DNA of 64,000 bases from Allopseudospirillum japonicum (lineage in GTDB: Bacteria > Pseudomonadota > Gammaproteobacteria > Pseudomonadales > Halomonadaceae): NCBI RefSeq assembly GCF_900108915.1, contig NZ_FNYH01000006.1:62001-126000 (forward strand), written 5' to 3'. The position numbers and the translations under genes were made by a program. Shown in pieces: positions 9,673 through 18,495 of the stretch. How positions within the stretch are numbered: position 1 is the stretch's first letter; each line of letters starts with the position of its first letter. Below the pieces are notes generated by a model, which saw only the letters and a list, made by a program, of their open reading frames with translations, did no database searches and was not told the DNA's origin.

Positions 9673-11409
9673 ATGATTTCATATTATTTAGAGTGGGCGC
9701 TCAGTGCGCTCAATGTATCGTCAATCACAGATTTTTTTGTTATTTTACTGCTTACTGTTTGTGTTATTTCTATTGTCTTTAAGAAGAAAGGCATTCATGT
9801 TCACTTTACGCAATATGTACCTACTCTACTGACCACTTTAGGTATTTTAGGGACTTTTTTCGGCATTGTTATCGGTTTGTTGGGTTTTGATGTTACCAAT
9901 ATTGATGGCAGTATCGAAGCCCTATTGGGGGGGATGAAAACTGCTTTTCTGACCAGTCTGGTGGGAATGCTGCTTTCTGTTGCGTACAAGGTGTTGGTTT
10001 CTACTGAGATGTTAACCTCCGGCAATAACGATGGAATGGATGCTGACCAGATTGGCGCTGCTGAAATTTATGTGGTTTTGCAGGAGCAGCGTGATAATGC
10101 CAAAAGTGCCTATGAACAGCACGCTGAATCCCTTAAAGCACTTCAGGACGCTGTTGGTAGTGGAGATGAGTCCAGCCTGACCGGCCAGATAAAGCTGTTA
10201 CGTAGTGATGTTAACGATGCCAACAAAAACCAATTATCAGCTTTAAAGCAATTGACTAAGGCTATTGGTGGCGATGATAAATCTAGCGTGACCGGCCAAA
10301 TAAGGCTATTGCATAGTAATATTGTAAGCCTACATAAGATCCAGCGTCAGGAGTTTACCGAGTTTCAGTCCAAACTTTGGGCGCAATTGCAGGAGTTTGC
10401 TGAGATGATGTCGAAGTCGGCAACTGAAGCTGTTATTGAAGCCTTGCGGGATGTGATTACCGACTTTAATAACAACCTAACTGAGCAGTTTGGTGAAAAC
10501 TTTAAAGAGCTTAACCAAGCAGTCGAAAATCTGGTGCAGTGGCAAGAAAACTATAAGCAGCAGATTGAAGAGATGACGCGCCAATACGCGCTGGGCGTTA
10601 CGGCGATCTCTAATACAGAAACGGCTGTGGCCAGTATCCAGCAAAATACCCAGCAGATTCCGCAGTCTATGGAAAAACTCAGCGAGGTGATTCAGGTAAA
10701 TCAGCATCAGGTCGATGAGCTGGCACGCCACTTGGAAGCCTTCAAAGATGTTCGGGATAAAGCTGTCGAGGCACTGCCTCAACTGAAGGAGCAGATCAGT
10801 CTGACGGTTGCCAGTGTTGACGGCGCTTCTGTGCAGTTGACAGAAGGACTGAGTAAATCAGGTGAATTGATGCAGGAGCGTATTAAAGAGAGCGCTGCGA
10901 CCTTGGCAGATAAGGCTGCCGAGGCCAATAAAGCTTTGAAAGAAGCCTCTGAAACAGTGCATCAATCCACAGAAAAAACCTCTGAGCTGCTGAGAAATAT
11001 CACGTCAGAGATCACTGAACATAGCCGTAGTGTCGGCAATACCCTTAAAGAGTCCGGTAAAGCACTACAGGATGAGGCCGCCCGCAGCCGTGAGCAGTTT
11101 GAATCCGGTCTGGAATCGATGCGCGATCAGCTCAATAGCACCCTTGAACTGATGTCCGAGCAGCAGGCTGCTAAGGTTCAGGGGCTTATTGCGGGTCTTA
11201 AAGAGGCGATGGAAGAGTCGATCCGAGAAAGCGCCAAAGCAGCAGATGGCAGTATCGAAATTCTGGATAAAGCAATGCAGACCGAAATTAACCGAGTAAT
11301 GGAGCAGATGGGGCAAGCTCTCGTATCCGTTACCGGCAAGTTTACTGAAGATTATCAGGCATTAGTGGCACAGATGCAGCGTGTGGTACGTACTCAGGCC
11401 GAAGTCTAA
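9673..11409 (+). CDS. zorA: ZorA-like MotA/TolQ/ExbB-family proton channel with long cytoplasmic tail
   Basis: ZorA is the stator-like membrane subunit of Zorya anti-phage systems. It has hydrophobic segments at about residues 20-39, 50-73 and 86-110. The last two, with LGILGTFFGIVIGLLGF and GGMKTAFLTSLVGMLLS, match the MotA/TolQ/ExbB channel core. From about 130 to 578 the protein is a predicted coiled-coil tail rich in Glu, Gln, Ala and Ser. Long tails of this kind distinguish ZorA from MotA. The tail holds an internal repeat: GSGDESSLTGQIKLLRSDV (about 160) and GGDDKSSVTGQIRLLHSNI (about 198). CAG is a common Gln codon here, whereas flanking genes favour CAA, which fits transfer. zorB follows after 9 bp with an AAGGAG site. 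ExbB or TolQ alone would lack the tail and the HNH neighbour. Confidence 0.85.
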   Translation: MISYYLEWALSALNVSSITDFFVILLLTVCVISIVFKKKGIHVHFTQYVPTLLTTLGILGTFFGIVIGLLGFDVTNIDGSIEALLGGMKTAFLTSLVGMLLSVAYKVLVSTEMLTSGNNDGMDADQIGAAEIYVVLQEQRDNAKSAYEQHAESLKALQDAVGSGDESSLTGQIKLLRSDVNDANKNQLSALKQLTKAIGGDDKSSVTGQIRLLHSNIVSLHKIQRQEFTEFQSKLWAQLQEFAEMMSKSATEAVIEALRDVITDFNNNLTEQFGENFKELNQAVENLVQWQENYKQQIEEMTRQYALGVTAISNTETAVASIQQNTQQIPQSMEKLSEVIQVNQHQVDELARHLEAFKDVRDKAVEALPQLKEQISLTVASVDGASVQLTEGLSKSGELMQERIKESAATLADKAAEANKALKEASETVHQSTEKTSELLRNITSEITEHSRSVGNTLKESGKALQDEAARSREQFESGLESMRDQLNSTLELMSEQQAAKVQGLIAGLKEAMEESIRESAKAADGSIEILDKAMQTEINRVMEQMGQALVSVTGKFTEDYQALVAQMQRVVRTQAEV

Positions 11410-11418
11410 GGAGCGGTT

Positions 11419-12123
11419 ATGTCTGACTTTCTGAAACCCCGCTCTGCCGAGCAGGAAGAAACCCATTGGCTCTCGGTGTCCGATCTGATGGCAGGTCTGA
11501 TGATTGTTTTTCTGTTCATCGCTATCGCGATGATGCGAAGTGCTTTTATCGAACGGGATCAAATTAAAGAAGTGGCTGTTGCATATCAGGATACTCAGGT
11601 TGCTATTTACCAAGCGCTGCTGAATGAGTTTGAGCAGGATCTGCCTAAATGGAATGCTGTTATCGATAAAGATTCACTGACTTTTACCTTCAACTCACCA
11701 GAGGTACTGTTTGCGAGAGGAAAACAGGAGCTGAGTGAGCAGTACAAGCGCTTATTGGATGACTTTTTTCCACGCTATATGATGGTATTAAATCAGTACC
11801 GCGACACTATCAATGAAGTACGAATCGAAGGTCATACCAGTAGCGTATGGAACAGTAATACTAGTTCAACCGATGCTTACTTTTTGAATATGGAGCTCTC
11901 TCAGGGGCGCACCCGCAGTGTGCTTGAGTATGTTTATCGTTTAGCAGAGATAAACCCCCATCAGGAGTGGATTAAAGCGCACATTGCGGCGGTGGGGCTA
12001 TCATCGTCGCGCCCCGTTTTAGACGGTAATAACCAGGAAAATCGGGAAAAGAGTCGTCGTGTGACTTTTCGGGTCGTTTCCAATGCAGATACCCGTATTA
12101 AGCAGATTCTGGAGATTAACTGA
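11419..12123 (+). CDS. zorB: ZorB-like MotB/OmpA-family stator subunit
   Basis: Partner of ZorA: a single-pass inner-membrane protein whose periplasmic OmpA-like domain anchors to peptidoglycan. A short cytoplasmic N-terminus is followed by one helix beginning SVSDLMAGLMIVFLFIAIAM. The Asp in that helix (residue 22) matches the proton-binding Asp of MotB/ZorB. The C-terminal half holds an OmpA/MotB fold (VRIEGHTSSVW, SQGRTRSVLEYVY, NREKSRRVTFRVV). At 234 aa its length is close to known ZorB proteins. The stop codon overlaps the start of the HNH gene (TGATG), indicating translational coupling in one operon. Confidence 0.87.
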   Translation: MSDFLKPRSAEQEETHWLSVSDLMAGLMIVFLFIAIAMMRSAFIERDQIKEVAVAYQDTQVAIYQALLNEFEQDLPKWNAVIDKDSLTFTFNSPEVLFARGKQELSEQYKRLLDDFFPRYMMVLNQYRDTINEVRIEGHTSSVWNSNTSSTDAYFLNMELSQGRTRSVLEYVYRLAEINPHQEWIKAHIAAVGLSSSRPVLDGNNQENREKSRRVTFRVVSNADTRIKQILEIN

Positions 12124-13232
12124 TGAAGTTGTCGTTTCCGGCTGATGCACTTTGGCAGCAAGTCCAGAAAATGGGCGCGGTTAAAGCAGAGTATACTTTG
12201 GACAGCGTGCTTAAAGACCCACCACCGCCCATTGTTACCACGCCAGAGGGGCTTGATGTCCCTCTAGATGAGGTGACCACCCCTGGTGGTTTACTGGGTT
12301 ATGACGGTGCTCAGGTTGTACTTTACATTCCGGATCACGGCAAAAAGATTGATACCGTTCTGGCGCAGGGTGATAAAGGCAATCGAGTGCATATTGCCAA
12401 CTGCCAAACGCTGGACGATATGCGGCGGAAGAAACGTTTCCAGCGCTATCGGGCAGTGGTCAACATTACCGGCGATTTTGAGGTTTTTGGTTTCTCAATG
12501 AGTCGAAACCGAGATGTAGAGGGCAAAGCCCGCCTTCAGGTCTGCATAAACTGCCTTAAACATCTAAATTACAAGGGCTACTTAACGGAAAGCTCACGAA
12601 AAAGAGAGATTATTATCAATAGCTTTAGCCTAAAAGAGTTTTTTGCCGAAAACAGCACCTTGTTCCGGTATTTGCCGACTGCTTTTACAGAGAGAAAGTC
12701 GGGCTATACCGATGATTGGAAAAACGTCTCACAATCCTACCGGACAAGGCAAAACTTTACCTGTGAAAGTTGCCGCGTTGATCTAAACCAGCATAAGTAC
12801 TTGCTACATACCCATCATAGTGATGGTAATAAGCGCAATAACCATAGCAGTAATCTGATAGCTTTGTGTGCAGACTGTCATCGCAAACAGCCTTTACATG
12901 ACCATATGTTTATCAAAGCATCGGATATGGCCTTATTACAAAAGCTTCGCCAGCAGCAGGGATTACTAAATTCGAACTCGGATTGGGAAGATATCTTTCA
13001 GCTGATCGACCCTCCCTACGAGGGCTTGGTAAGGCTTTATCGGAAAAATAATGTGATGAAGCCTGAGGTAGGTTACGAAATTACCGATGATCAAGGTCAA
13101 GTTATTGCTGAAGTTGAGCTGGCATGGCCAGATGATAAGTTTGCTATTACAAAAAGCGAAGACCAGAAGATGGTGCTGGCAAAAATAGATTGGACAGCGC
13201 AGACATTACAAGAGGCTCTTTATTCGCATTGA
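12123..13232 (+). CDS. zorE: HNH endonuclease, likely ZorE effector of type II Zorya
   Basis: In type II Zorya the channel pair ZorAB is accompanied by a single HNH-domain nuclease, ZorE, thought to attack invading DNA. Here a beta-beta-alpha-metal nuclease core is visible at about residues 211-265. It contains FTCESC (CxxC), the HTHHSDGNKRNN catalytic stretch, the downstream Asn in SNLIALC and a second CxxCH (CADCH). The N-terminal 200 residues and the C-terminal 100 have no motif that I recognise and may carry recognition functions. The protein is 369 aa. Gene order, spacing and the overlap with zorB make it part of the system rather than a stand-alone restriction enzyme. An unrelated HNH nuclease captured by ZorAB is the alternative. 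Confidence 0.82.
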   Translation: MKLSFPADALWQQVQKMGAVKAEYTLDSVLKDPPPPIVTTPEGLDVPLDEVTTPGGLLGYDGAQVVLYIPDHGKKIDTVLAQGDKGNRVHIANCQTLDDMRRKKRFQRYRAVVNITGDFEVFGFSMSRNRDVEGKARLQVCINCLKHLNYKGYLTESSRKREIIINSFSLKEFFAENSTLFRYLPTAFTERKSGYTDDWKNVSQSYRTRQNFTCESCRVDLNQHKYLLHTHHSDGNKRNNHSSNLIALCADCHRKQPLHDHMFIKASDMALLQKLRQQQGLLNSNSDWEDIFQLIDPPYEGLVRLYRKNNVMKPEVGYEITDDQGQVIAEVELAWPDDKFAITKSEDQKMVLAKIDWTAQTLQEALYSH

Positions 13233-13454
13233 TTATTGAAGGTGCAGGCGAGATATGAGTAACATCAACGCCTGCTTAATACTGTTGTTGTGATTTTTGC
13301 TCCTTATTTCATTTTTAGTTCACTAAGTAAATAAAAATTAGATATTTTAATTAAAAATAGCATATCTGATAATCTTGCATAATCGAATGCCCTTAGAATA
13401 TTTTCTGCTGCTAGCAAGAAATATTTCTGCGTCGTTAAAACTAAATTAACACGG

Positions 13455-15551
13455 CTAAAAGTAACTATAAAGACCGCTATGACGTACGACTTTTTGTGTA
13501 AGGGCTTGCCGAATGGCCTGAGGACGACTGGTTAATAAACTAAAGCGTGTTTTAGCACGTGTAATACCCGTATATAAAAGCTCACGTGTTAACAAAGGAC
13601 TCGTATGCTGAGGCAAAATAAGTGCAGTATGTGCAAACTCTGATCCCTGCGCTTTGTGGACGGTAAGAACATAAGCGGTTTCTACCTCCTGCAAACGGCT
13701 AGGTAACACCCAATGTAAGCCGCCTTGCGCCTGTTGGAAAACAACACGAGTCACATAACGACCTTCTGGCTGGCTAGGTGTGTGTTCGAAACGTTGTAAA
13801 CATAAGCCAATATCACCATTCATCAAGCCTAAACGGTAGTCATTACGGGTGAGCATCAAAGGACGCCCAAGATAATACGTTTGTTCAAGATGCTGCCAAG
13901 TTAAAGGGGTTTGGGCATCTTCTGCTAAGCAATGTGCAATTGCCGTATTTAAGTAAGTGACTCCCCAGATGCCTTCACGTACCACCGCAAGTAACCGGAA
14001 GGCTTCAAACGCTTGTAGACATGCTAGTGCCCAAGTATCCCAAGCATCAGCAGGTGCTTCTTGTGTCGGTTGTGCTTGGTACACTTGTTGCAAATAAGTA
14101 CGGTACGCCTGTGCGGCAAAAATAGCTCCTGGATGTGTACTTGGGGGGCTGTGCGGATCTGGTTTAGTGAGCTGAATCAAAGCCAAATCATCATGTTCAC
14201 GCAATAAATAACGCACAGAATGATAGGCACCACGTTGCACCGCATCAGCTAACTTTCCTATGCCTGTGTTCGCTGCAAATCGATAGGTTTGGTGCAGCAT
14301 AATAAGATGCTGTGAGAGTGGATATTGGTTCTGTATGGGTGCAGTTAATCCGCATTGATCTAAAGGCTCACCCGTGCTGGCTTGTAAATATTGCACCGTG
14401 TCCATTTGGTAATGCATAGATGCAGCATCTTTACAGAGTTCGCCTAAAACTGCCCCAGCTTCTACTGATGCCAGTTGATTTGGATCACCAAGTAAAATAA
14501 TACGTGCTTGCTTAGGCAGAGCATTTAAAACAGCAGCAAACATTTCCAGATCTATCATGGATGCCTCATCCAAGATAAGCACATCGACGGCTAAAAGATG
14601 CTGTGCATGATATTTAAATTGACGACTATGGGGGCGTGCACCCAACAATTGGTGCAAAGTAGTGACCTGTGTGGGAATCTGTGACCAAGGGACTTGTGCA
14701 GCGAGTGGTACTTGCTGTGCCAACTGGGTTAACTGTGAGCCTATCGATTCGGTTAAACGTGCTGCAGCTTTACCTGTGGGTGCAGCCAAACAAACATGAG
14801 TGTGTGGATTTTGCGCATATAAAAGTGCTAACAAGCGTACAACTGTGGTGGTTTTTCCTGTACCAGGTCCACCGGTAATAAAGGTTACCGCTTGACTGCT
14901 TGCTAAAGCTACAGCCATTTTTTGCCAGTTTAACGTTTGCCAAGTGATTTTCTTGTGGGGTCGTTGCACTGGCATAGGGAAGAGAGCATCGAGCAAAGCT
15001 TTATTTACGACTTGGTTTGATCTTCCTATTTGCATCCGCGTATGTAAATGTTGAGCAACTTGGTACTCATAACGCCAATAACGTTGTAAATATAACCGTG
15101 TTTCGGCCAGAACCAAGGGGGCTTGTATCTGGGCATCTTGTGCGCTATCAACTAAAGAAGATTTCTGTAAGGCACCTTGCCAATAATTTAAATCTAAGGA
15201 AGCTAAACAATCAGAAGGCAAGGGTGGCAAAGCCTGTAGAGGATCTTGTAGTGACAGATGCCCCTGTTCTGGAGGTAAAGAAAGGGTAAAATCTGCATGA
15301 GCTAAAGTTTCATCCAATAATAAACAAACATGCCCACGCCCTAGTTGGTGGCTTGTTAATACAGCGGCTAACAAAACGCTGGCTGGGGCTTGTGGATCGT
15401 ATTTAGCAAGAAAATGTGCGAAACCAAGATCGACAGCACGCAGCCAAGCCGCTTCTACCCAAGTGTCAAGTAAATGCCAAAAATCTGTATCTGGTGGCAC
15501 TGTAAGATCGGGTAATTTAGGGTGGGGTACTAATAAGGGTTCAATATCCAT
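13455..15551 (-). CDS. recD: RecD: exodeoxyribonuclease V alpha subunit
   Basis: 5'-3' SF1 helicase subunit of RecBCD, which processes double-strand ends for recombination and degrades foreign linear DNA. Walker A TGGPGTGKTTT is near residue 225, DEASMID (Walker B) near 320, GDPNQLASVE near 350 and the C-terminal VHKAQGSEFAH motif near 630. I place the start at ATG 15551, which has AAGGA 5 bases upstream, rather than the TTG six codons earlier. The resulting 698 aa is a little above the E. coli length (608). recB and recC are not next to it; the upstream gene is an Lrp-family regulator, so recD is detached from the usual recCBD cluster. A RecD2-type helicase is less likely, as those are longer and have N-terminal HhH repeats that are not seen here. 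Confidence 0.9.
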   Translation of the reverse strand: MDIEPLLVPHPKLPDLTVPPDTDFWHLLDTWVEAAWLRAVDLGFAHFLAKYDPQAPASVLLAAVLTSHQLGRGHVCLLLDETLAHADFTLSLPPEQGHLSLQDPLQALPPLPSDCLASLDLNYWQGALQKSSLVDSAQDAQIQAPLVLAETRLYLQRYWRYEYQVAQHLHTRMQIGRSNQVVNKALLDALFPMPVQRPHKKITWQTLNWQKMAVALASSQAVTFITGGPGTGKTTTVVRLLALLYAQNPHTHVCLAAPTGKAAARLTESIGSQLTQLAQQVPLAAQVPWSQIPTQVTTLHQLLGARPHSRQFKYHAQHLLAVDVLILDEASMIDLEMFAAVLNALPKQARIILLGDPNQLASVEAGAVLGELCKDAASMHYQMDTVQYLQASTGEPLDQCGLTAPIQNQYPLSQHLIMLHQTYRFAANTGIGKLADAVQRGAYHSVRYLLREHDDLALIQLTKPDPHSPPSTHPGAIFAAQAYRTYLQQVYQAQPTQEAPADAWDTWALACLQAFEAFRLLAVVREGIWGVTYLNTAIAHCLAEDAQTPLTWQHLEQTYYLGRPLMLTRNDYRLGLMNGDIGLCLQRFEHTPSQPEGRYVTRVVFQQAQGGLHWVLPSRLQEVETAYVLTVHKAQGSEFAHTALILPQHTSPLLTRELLYTGITRAKTRFSLLTSRPQAIRQALTQKVVRHSGLYSYF

Positions 15552-15687
15552 GGATTCCTTCCGATTCAAAGTAACATAGGGTCCAGTATGCCTGTTTGCA
15601 TATCCTATGGAAAACCCCCAAACACAACAAAGTACTCACTCAGTTTAATAATAAGTAAGTACCCGCCTTTCTGTGAAAATTATACCG

Positions 15688-16161
15688 TTATTTTAAATAT
15701 TTTAATGGTAGTTGAGTTTTATCAACAACCTTCCTCATAACGAAACTTGAATGTACCCCTGTAACTCCAGGGATCTGCGTTAGAGTATTCAATAAAAAAT
15801 CTTGATAAGCCTCCATATCGGGTACCACAACCTTAACTGTGTAATCAGCTGTTTGGCCTGTAACTAAGAAACATTCCACTACCTCTGGACATTGAGTCAC
15901 CACAGCATCAAAAGCCGCGAAACGATCTGGTGTATGTCTATCCAAAGCGATTTGCACGTAAGCAGTTAACTTGAGATCAAGTTGAGAAGGGTTGAGCAAG
16001 GCAACATAACCGTGAATATATCCAGCGTCTTCTAGCTGTTTTACTCGACGCAAACAAGGCGATGGAGACAAGCCAACTTGATCTGCAAGTGTTTGATTAC
16101 TCATTTGTGCATCTTTTTGTAATAAAGATAAAATGTGTTTGTCGATCCGGTCTAGTTTCAC
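15688..16161 (-). CDS. Lrp/AsnC-family transcriptional regulator
   Basis: Feast/famine regulator. The N-terminal helix-turn-helix is seen in LDRIDKHILSLLQKD and NQTLADQVGLSPSPCLRRVK, and the C-terminal ligand-binding RAM domain spans about 65-150 (VAFFDAVVTQCPEVVE-like region, GQTADYTVKVVV, LTQIPGVTGVHSSFVMRKV). I chose the GTG at 16161: it has GGAG 5 bases upstream and gives the usual start (KLDRIDKHIL). An ATG 17 codons earlier would add an untypical hydrophobic leader. The gene is divergent from leuA across a 196-bp region with repeated GCAAAAA/TTTTTGC-like words, so it probably responds to an amino acid such as leucine and controls leuA and itself. The ligand is inferred from position only. 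Confidence 0.9.
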   Translation of the reverse strand: MKLDRIDKHILSLLQKDAQMSNQTLADQVGLSPSPCLRRVKQLEDAGYIHGYVALLNPSQLDLKLTAYVQIALDRHTPDRFAAFDAVVTQCPEVVECFLVTGQTADYTVKVVVPDMEAYQDFLLNTLTQIPGVTGVHSSFVMRKVVDKTQLPLKYLK

Positions 16162-16357
16162 ATCAGCTCCAAAAATCAGTATTAAATTTTTAATTTTTAA
16201 CCAAAAAAGCAATCATATTGCAAAAATAAGAGATTTTCCGCAAAAAACGCAATTTTTGTGTTGCGCAAAAACTCTATACTAGGTTGGTCAAAAGCTTTCT
16301 AGTTGAGTTCAACAGATAGCGACCAAACTAACCTAGCTAACTTAAAGGTACCTTAAA
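16162..16357 (+). promoter_or_regulatory. Divergent promoter region of lrp-like gene and leuA
   Basis: AT-rich region with several near-symmetrical words (TTGCAAAAAT, CCGCAAAAAACGC, AATTTTTGTGTTGCGCAAAA), the sort of A/T-tract-rich dyads that Lrp-family proteins bind. A good -10 (TATACT, 16275-16280) could serve leuA. A -35-like TTTTTG lies 16 bases upstream of it. The resulting leader of about 70 nt has a short GTTGA/TCAAC dyad. I see no clear leader peptide. Confidence 0.5.
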
Positions 16358-18049
16358 GTGAAAGCAGCAAAAGCAAATTTTAATTATCAAAAATACACAG
16401 CATTTCCTAAAGTGCATTTGCCTGACAGGCAATGGCCTGAGCGTGTGATTACACAAGCCCCCCAATGGTGTAGCGTAGATTTGCGAGACGGTAATCAAGC
16501 ACTGATTGACCCTATGCAAGTAGAACAAAAAGAACGTATGTTTGATTTGTTAATCAAGTTAGGTTTTAAACAGATTGAGGTCGGATTTCCTGCAGCATCA
16601 CAGCCGGATTACGATTTCGTACGCTTATTGATTGAAGAGAATAAAATTCCAGCAGATGTTGTGATTCAGGTGCTGACGCAAGCAAGGCCTGCTTTAATTA
16701 AAAAAAGTGTGCAAGCTTTGCAAGGTAGCCGGCATGCAATTATTCATCTGTACAACTCAACATCTAAAGTACAACGTGAAAAAGTTTTTGGCTTATCTAA
16801 GCCAGAAATAATTCAACTAGCTATTGATGGTGTGCATGCCATTAAACAAGAAATCTCTCTTTATCCAAAGACAAAATGGCAATTAGAATATTCGCCTGAA
16901 AGTTTTACTGGTACAGAACTTGATTTTTCTATCGAAATTTGCAATGCAGTGATTGAGGCATGGCAACCTAAAGTAGAAAATAAATTGATTATTAATTTAC
17001 CTGCCACTGTTGAGATGTCTACTCCCAATATTTTTGCAGATCAGATTGAATATTTTTGTCGTCATATCCAAGCACGTGAACTCATTGAAATTAGTGTACA
17101 TACGCATAATGACAGAGGATGTGCTGTTGCAGCGGCTGAATTAGCAGTGATGGCAGGTGCTGATCGTGTTGAAGGAACTTTATTAGGCAATGGAGAACGC
17201 ACTGGGAATATGGATATTGTGACGATGGCAATGAACTTATATAGCCAAGGTATAGATCCAAAGCTAGATTTGGCATGTGTCAATGAAATTATTCATACCG
17301 TAGAATCTTGTACTCATATTCCTACACACCCGCGTCATCCCTATGTTGGTGAGCTGGTTTATACTGCTTTTTCAGGTAGCCACCAAGATGCAATTAAAAA
17401 ATGTCTTGCTACTTATCAAGAAAATGAAGTTTGGGATATTGCTTACTTGCCTATTGATCCAAAAGATCTAGGGCGTAGTTACGAGGCTGTGATTCGTATT
17501 AATAGCCAGTCTGGTAAAGGTGGTGTTGCTTATATTTTAGAAAACTACTACGGATTTAAATTACCTGCTTGGTTACAAATTGAGTTTGCAAAAAAAGTAC
17601 AGGAGCAAACAGAATCTCTAGCACGTGAGTTGAAATCAGCTGAAATTATTGATTTATTTCATGCTTGTTATTTACAAGATTCTTGTGCAAAGGTACTTGA
17701 GTATCATTTGGAACGTCAAGCACAAGAAATGTTACAAGTAAAATTTGTAGTCAATCATGAGGTAGTAATCTTAAAAGGGCAAGGTAAAGGTTGTTTGCAC
17801 GCTTTAACGCAAGCGATAGGGGAATATTTACATGCTGAAATTCAAATTCAAGAATACAGTGAGCACACTCTAGGTAAAAATAGTCAAGCAAAGGCAGTCA
17901 CTTATATTAAGTTGAGTATAGAGGATAGAATATATACGGGCGTTGCGGTGAATGAAGATGTACTAAGCGCCAATTTAAATGCGGTATTAGCAGCCTTGAC
18001 TTTTGAACTAGAAGCTGCACACTTACAAGTGGAAAAAGCTACTGGTTAA
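16358..18049 (+). CDS. leuA: LeuA: 2-isopropylmalate synthase (long form)
   Basis: Condenses acetyl-CoA with 2-oxoisovalerate, the committed step of leucine synthesis. It is the roughly 560-aa form shared with Pseudomonas-type LeuA. The TIM-barrel domain (about 30-310) has CSVDLRDGNQALIDPM, with the metal-binding Asp, and HTHNDRG with metal-binding His (about 247). A linker follows (HPRHPYVGELVYTAFSGSHQ, SYEAVIRINSQSGKGG). A C-terminal LeuA dimer/allosteric domain (about 440-560, KGQGKGCLHALTQAIG and SQAKAVTYIKL) is present, so leucine feedback is expected. Start is GTG with AAAGG upstream. It is divergent from an Lrp-family regulator, and no other leu genes are adjacent. Confidence 0.97.
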   Translation: MKAAKANFNYQKYTAFPKVHLPDRQWPERVITQAPQWCSVDLRDGNQALIDPMQVEQKERMFDLLIKLGFKQIEVGFPAASQPDYDFVRLLIEENKIPADVVIQVLTQARPALIKKSVQALQGSRHAIIHLYNSTSKVQREKVFGLSKPEIIQLAIDGVHAIKQEISLYPKTKWQLEYSPESFTGTELDFSIEICNAVIEAWQPKVENKLIINLPATVEMSTPNIFADQIEYFCRHIQARELIEISVHTHNDRGCAVAAAELAVMAGADRVEGTLLGNGERTGNMDIVTMAMNLYSQGIDPKLDLACVNEIIHTVESCTHIPTHPRHPYVGELVYTAFSGSHQDAIKKCLATYQENEVWDIAYLPIDPKDLGRSYEAVIRINSQSGKGGVAYILENYYGFKLPAWLQIEFAKKVQEQTESLARELKSAEIIDLFHACYLQDSCAKVLEYHLERQAQEMLQVKFVVNHEVVILKGQGKGCLHALTQAIGEYLHAEIQIQEYSEHTLGKNSQAKAVTYIKLSIEDRIYTGVAVNEDVLSANLNAVLAALTFELEAAHLQVEKATG

Positions 18050-18079
18050 AAATTTTGCGCTAGCTTAGGATGCTGAAAT

Positions 18080-18445
18080 ATGACTCAAGAACACCAAGTT
18101 TATCTCGTGAGAGAAAAAGAAGAGAAAGATAGCACAGCAAAGATAATATATATTTTATATATTGCCAGTTTGGTTTTTGGTATTACTTCTTTAGTTGGTG
18201 TCATTCTCGCTTATGTCAATCGTAGTGAAGCTTCAGAGTGGCTCGCTTGTCACTATCGTTATCAAATAAGAACTTTTTGGATAGGCTTGGTGTACGTGAC
18301 AATAGGAGGCGCTTTGACCTATGTTGGAATTGGTTATTTTATCTTACTATTCTGGATTATATGGTTAATTGTACGTTGTGCAAAAGGGCTTAGAGCATTA
18401 GGGAAAAAGCAAGCACCCCAAGGGTTAACTTCTTGGTGGATGTAA
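18080..18445 (+). CDS. Small membrane protein, DUF4870/Tic20-like
   Basis: A 121-aa inner-membrane protein of unknown role. Three hydrophobic segments are visible at about residues 21-45, 66-84 and 86-102. The sequence WLACHYRYQIRTFWIG, between helices 1 and 2, is the hallmark of this family (H-x-xxQ-xxF). It lies 30 bp behind leuA and is followed by a clear terminator, so it may be cotranscribed with leuA. Nothing in the sequence indicates a biochemical activity. Confidence 0.75.
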   Translation: MTQEHQVYLVREKEEKDSTAKIIYILYIASLVFGITSLVGVILAYVNRSEASEWLACHYRYQIRTFWIGLVYVTIGGALTYVGIGYFILLFWIIWLIVRCAKGLRALGKKQAPQGLTSWWM

Positions 18446-18459
18446 TCCAATAATAGAAG

Positions 18460-18484
18460 AGCTACCTATATAGGTGGCTTTTTT
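18460..18484 (+). terminator. Rho-independent terminator
   Basis: Stem AGCTACCT / AGGTGGCT (8 bp with one G-T pair) with an ATAT loop, followed by a TTTTT run. It ends the leuA/DUF4870 transcript 12 bases before the next gene. Confidence 0.85.
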
Positions 18485-18495
18485 AGGTATTTAAT

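Noticed and set aside
16281-16357. Leucine-rich leader peptide for attenuation of leuA
   Set aside because: The only short frame has few Leu codons and weak start signals, and there is no terminator hairpin with a T-run.
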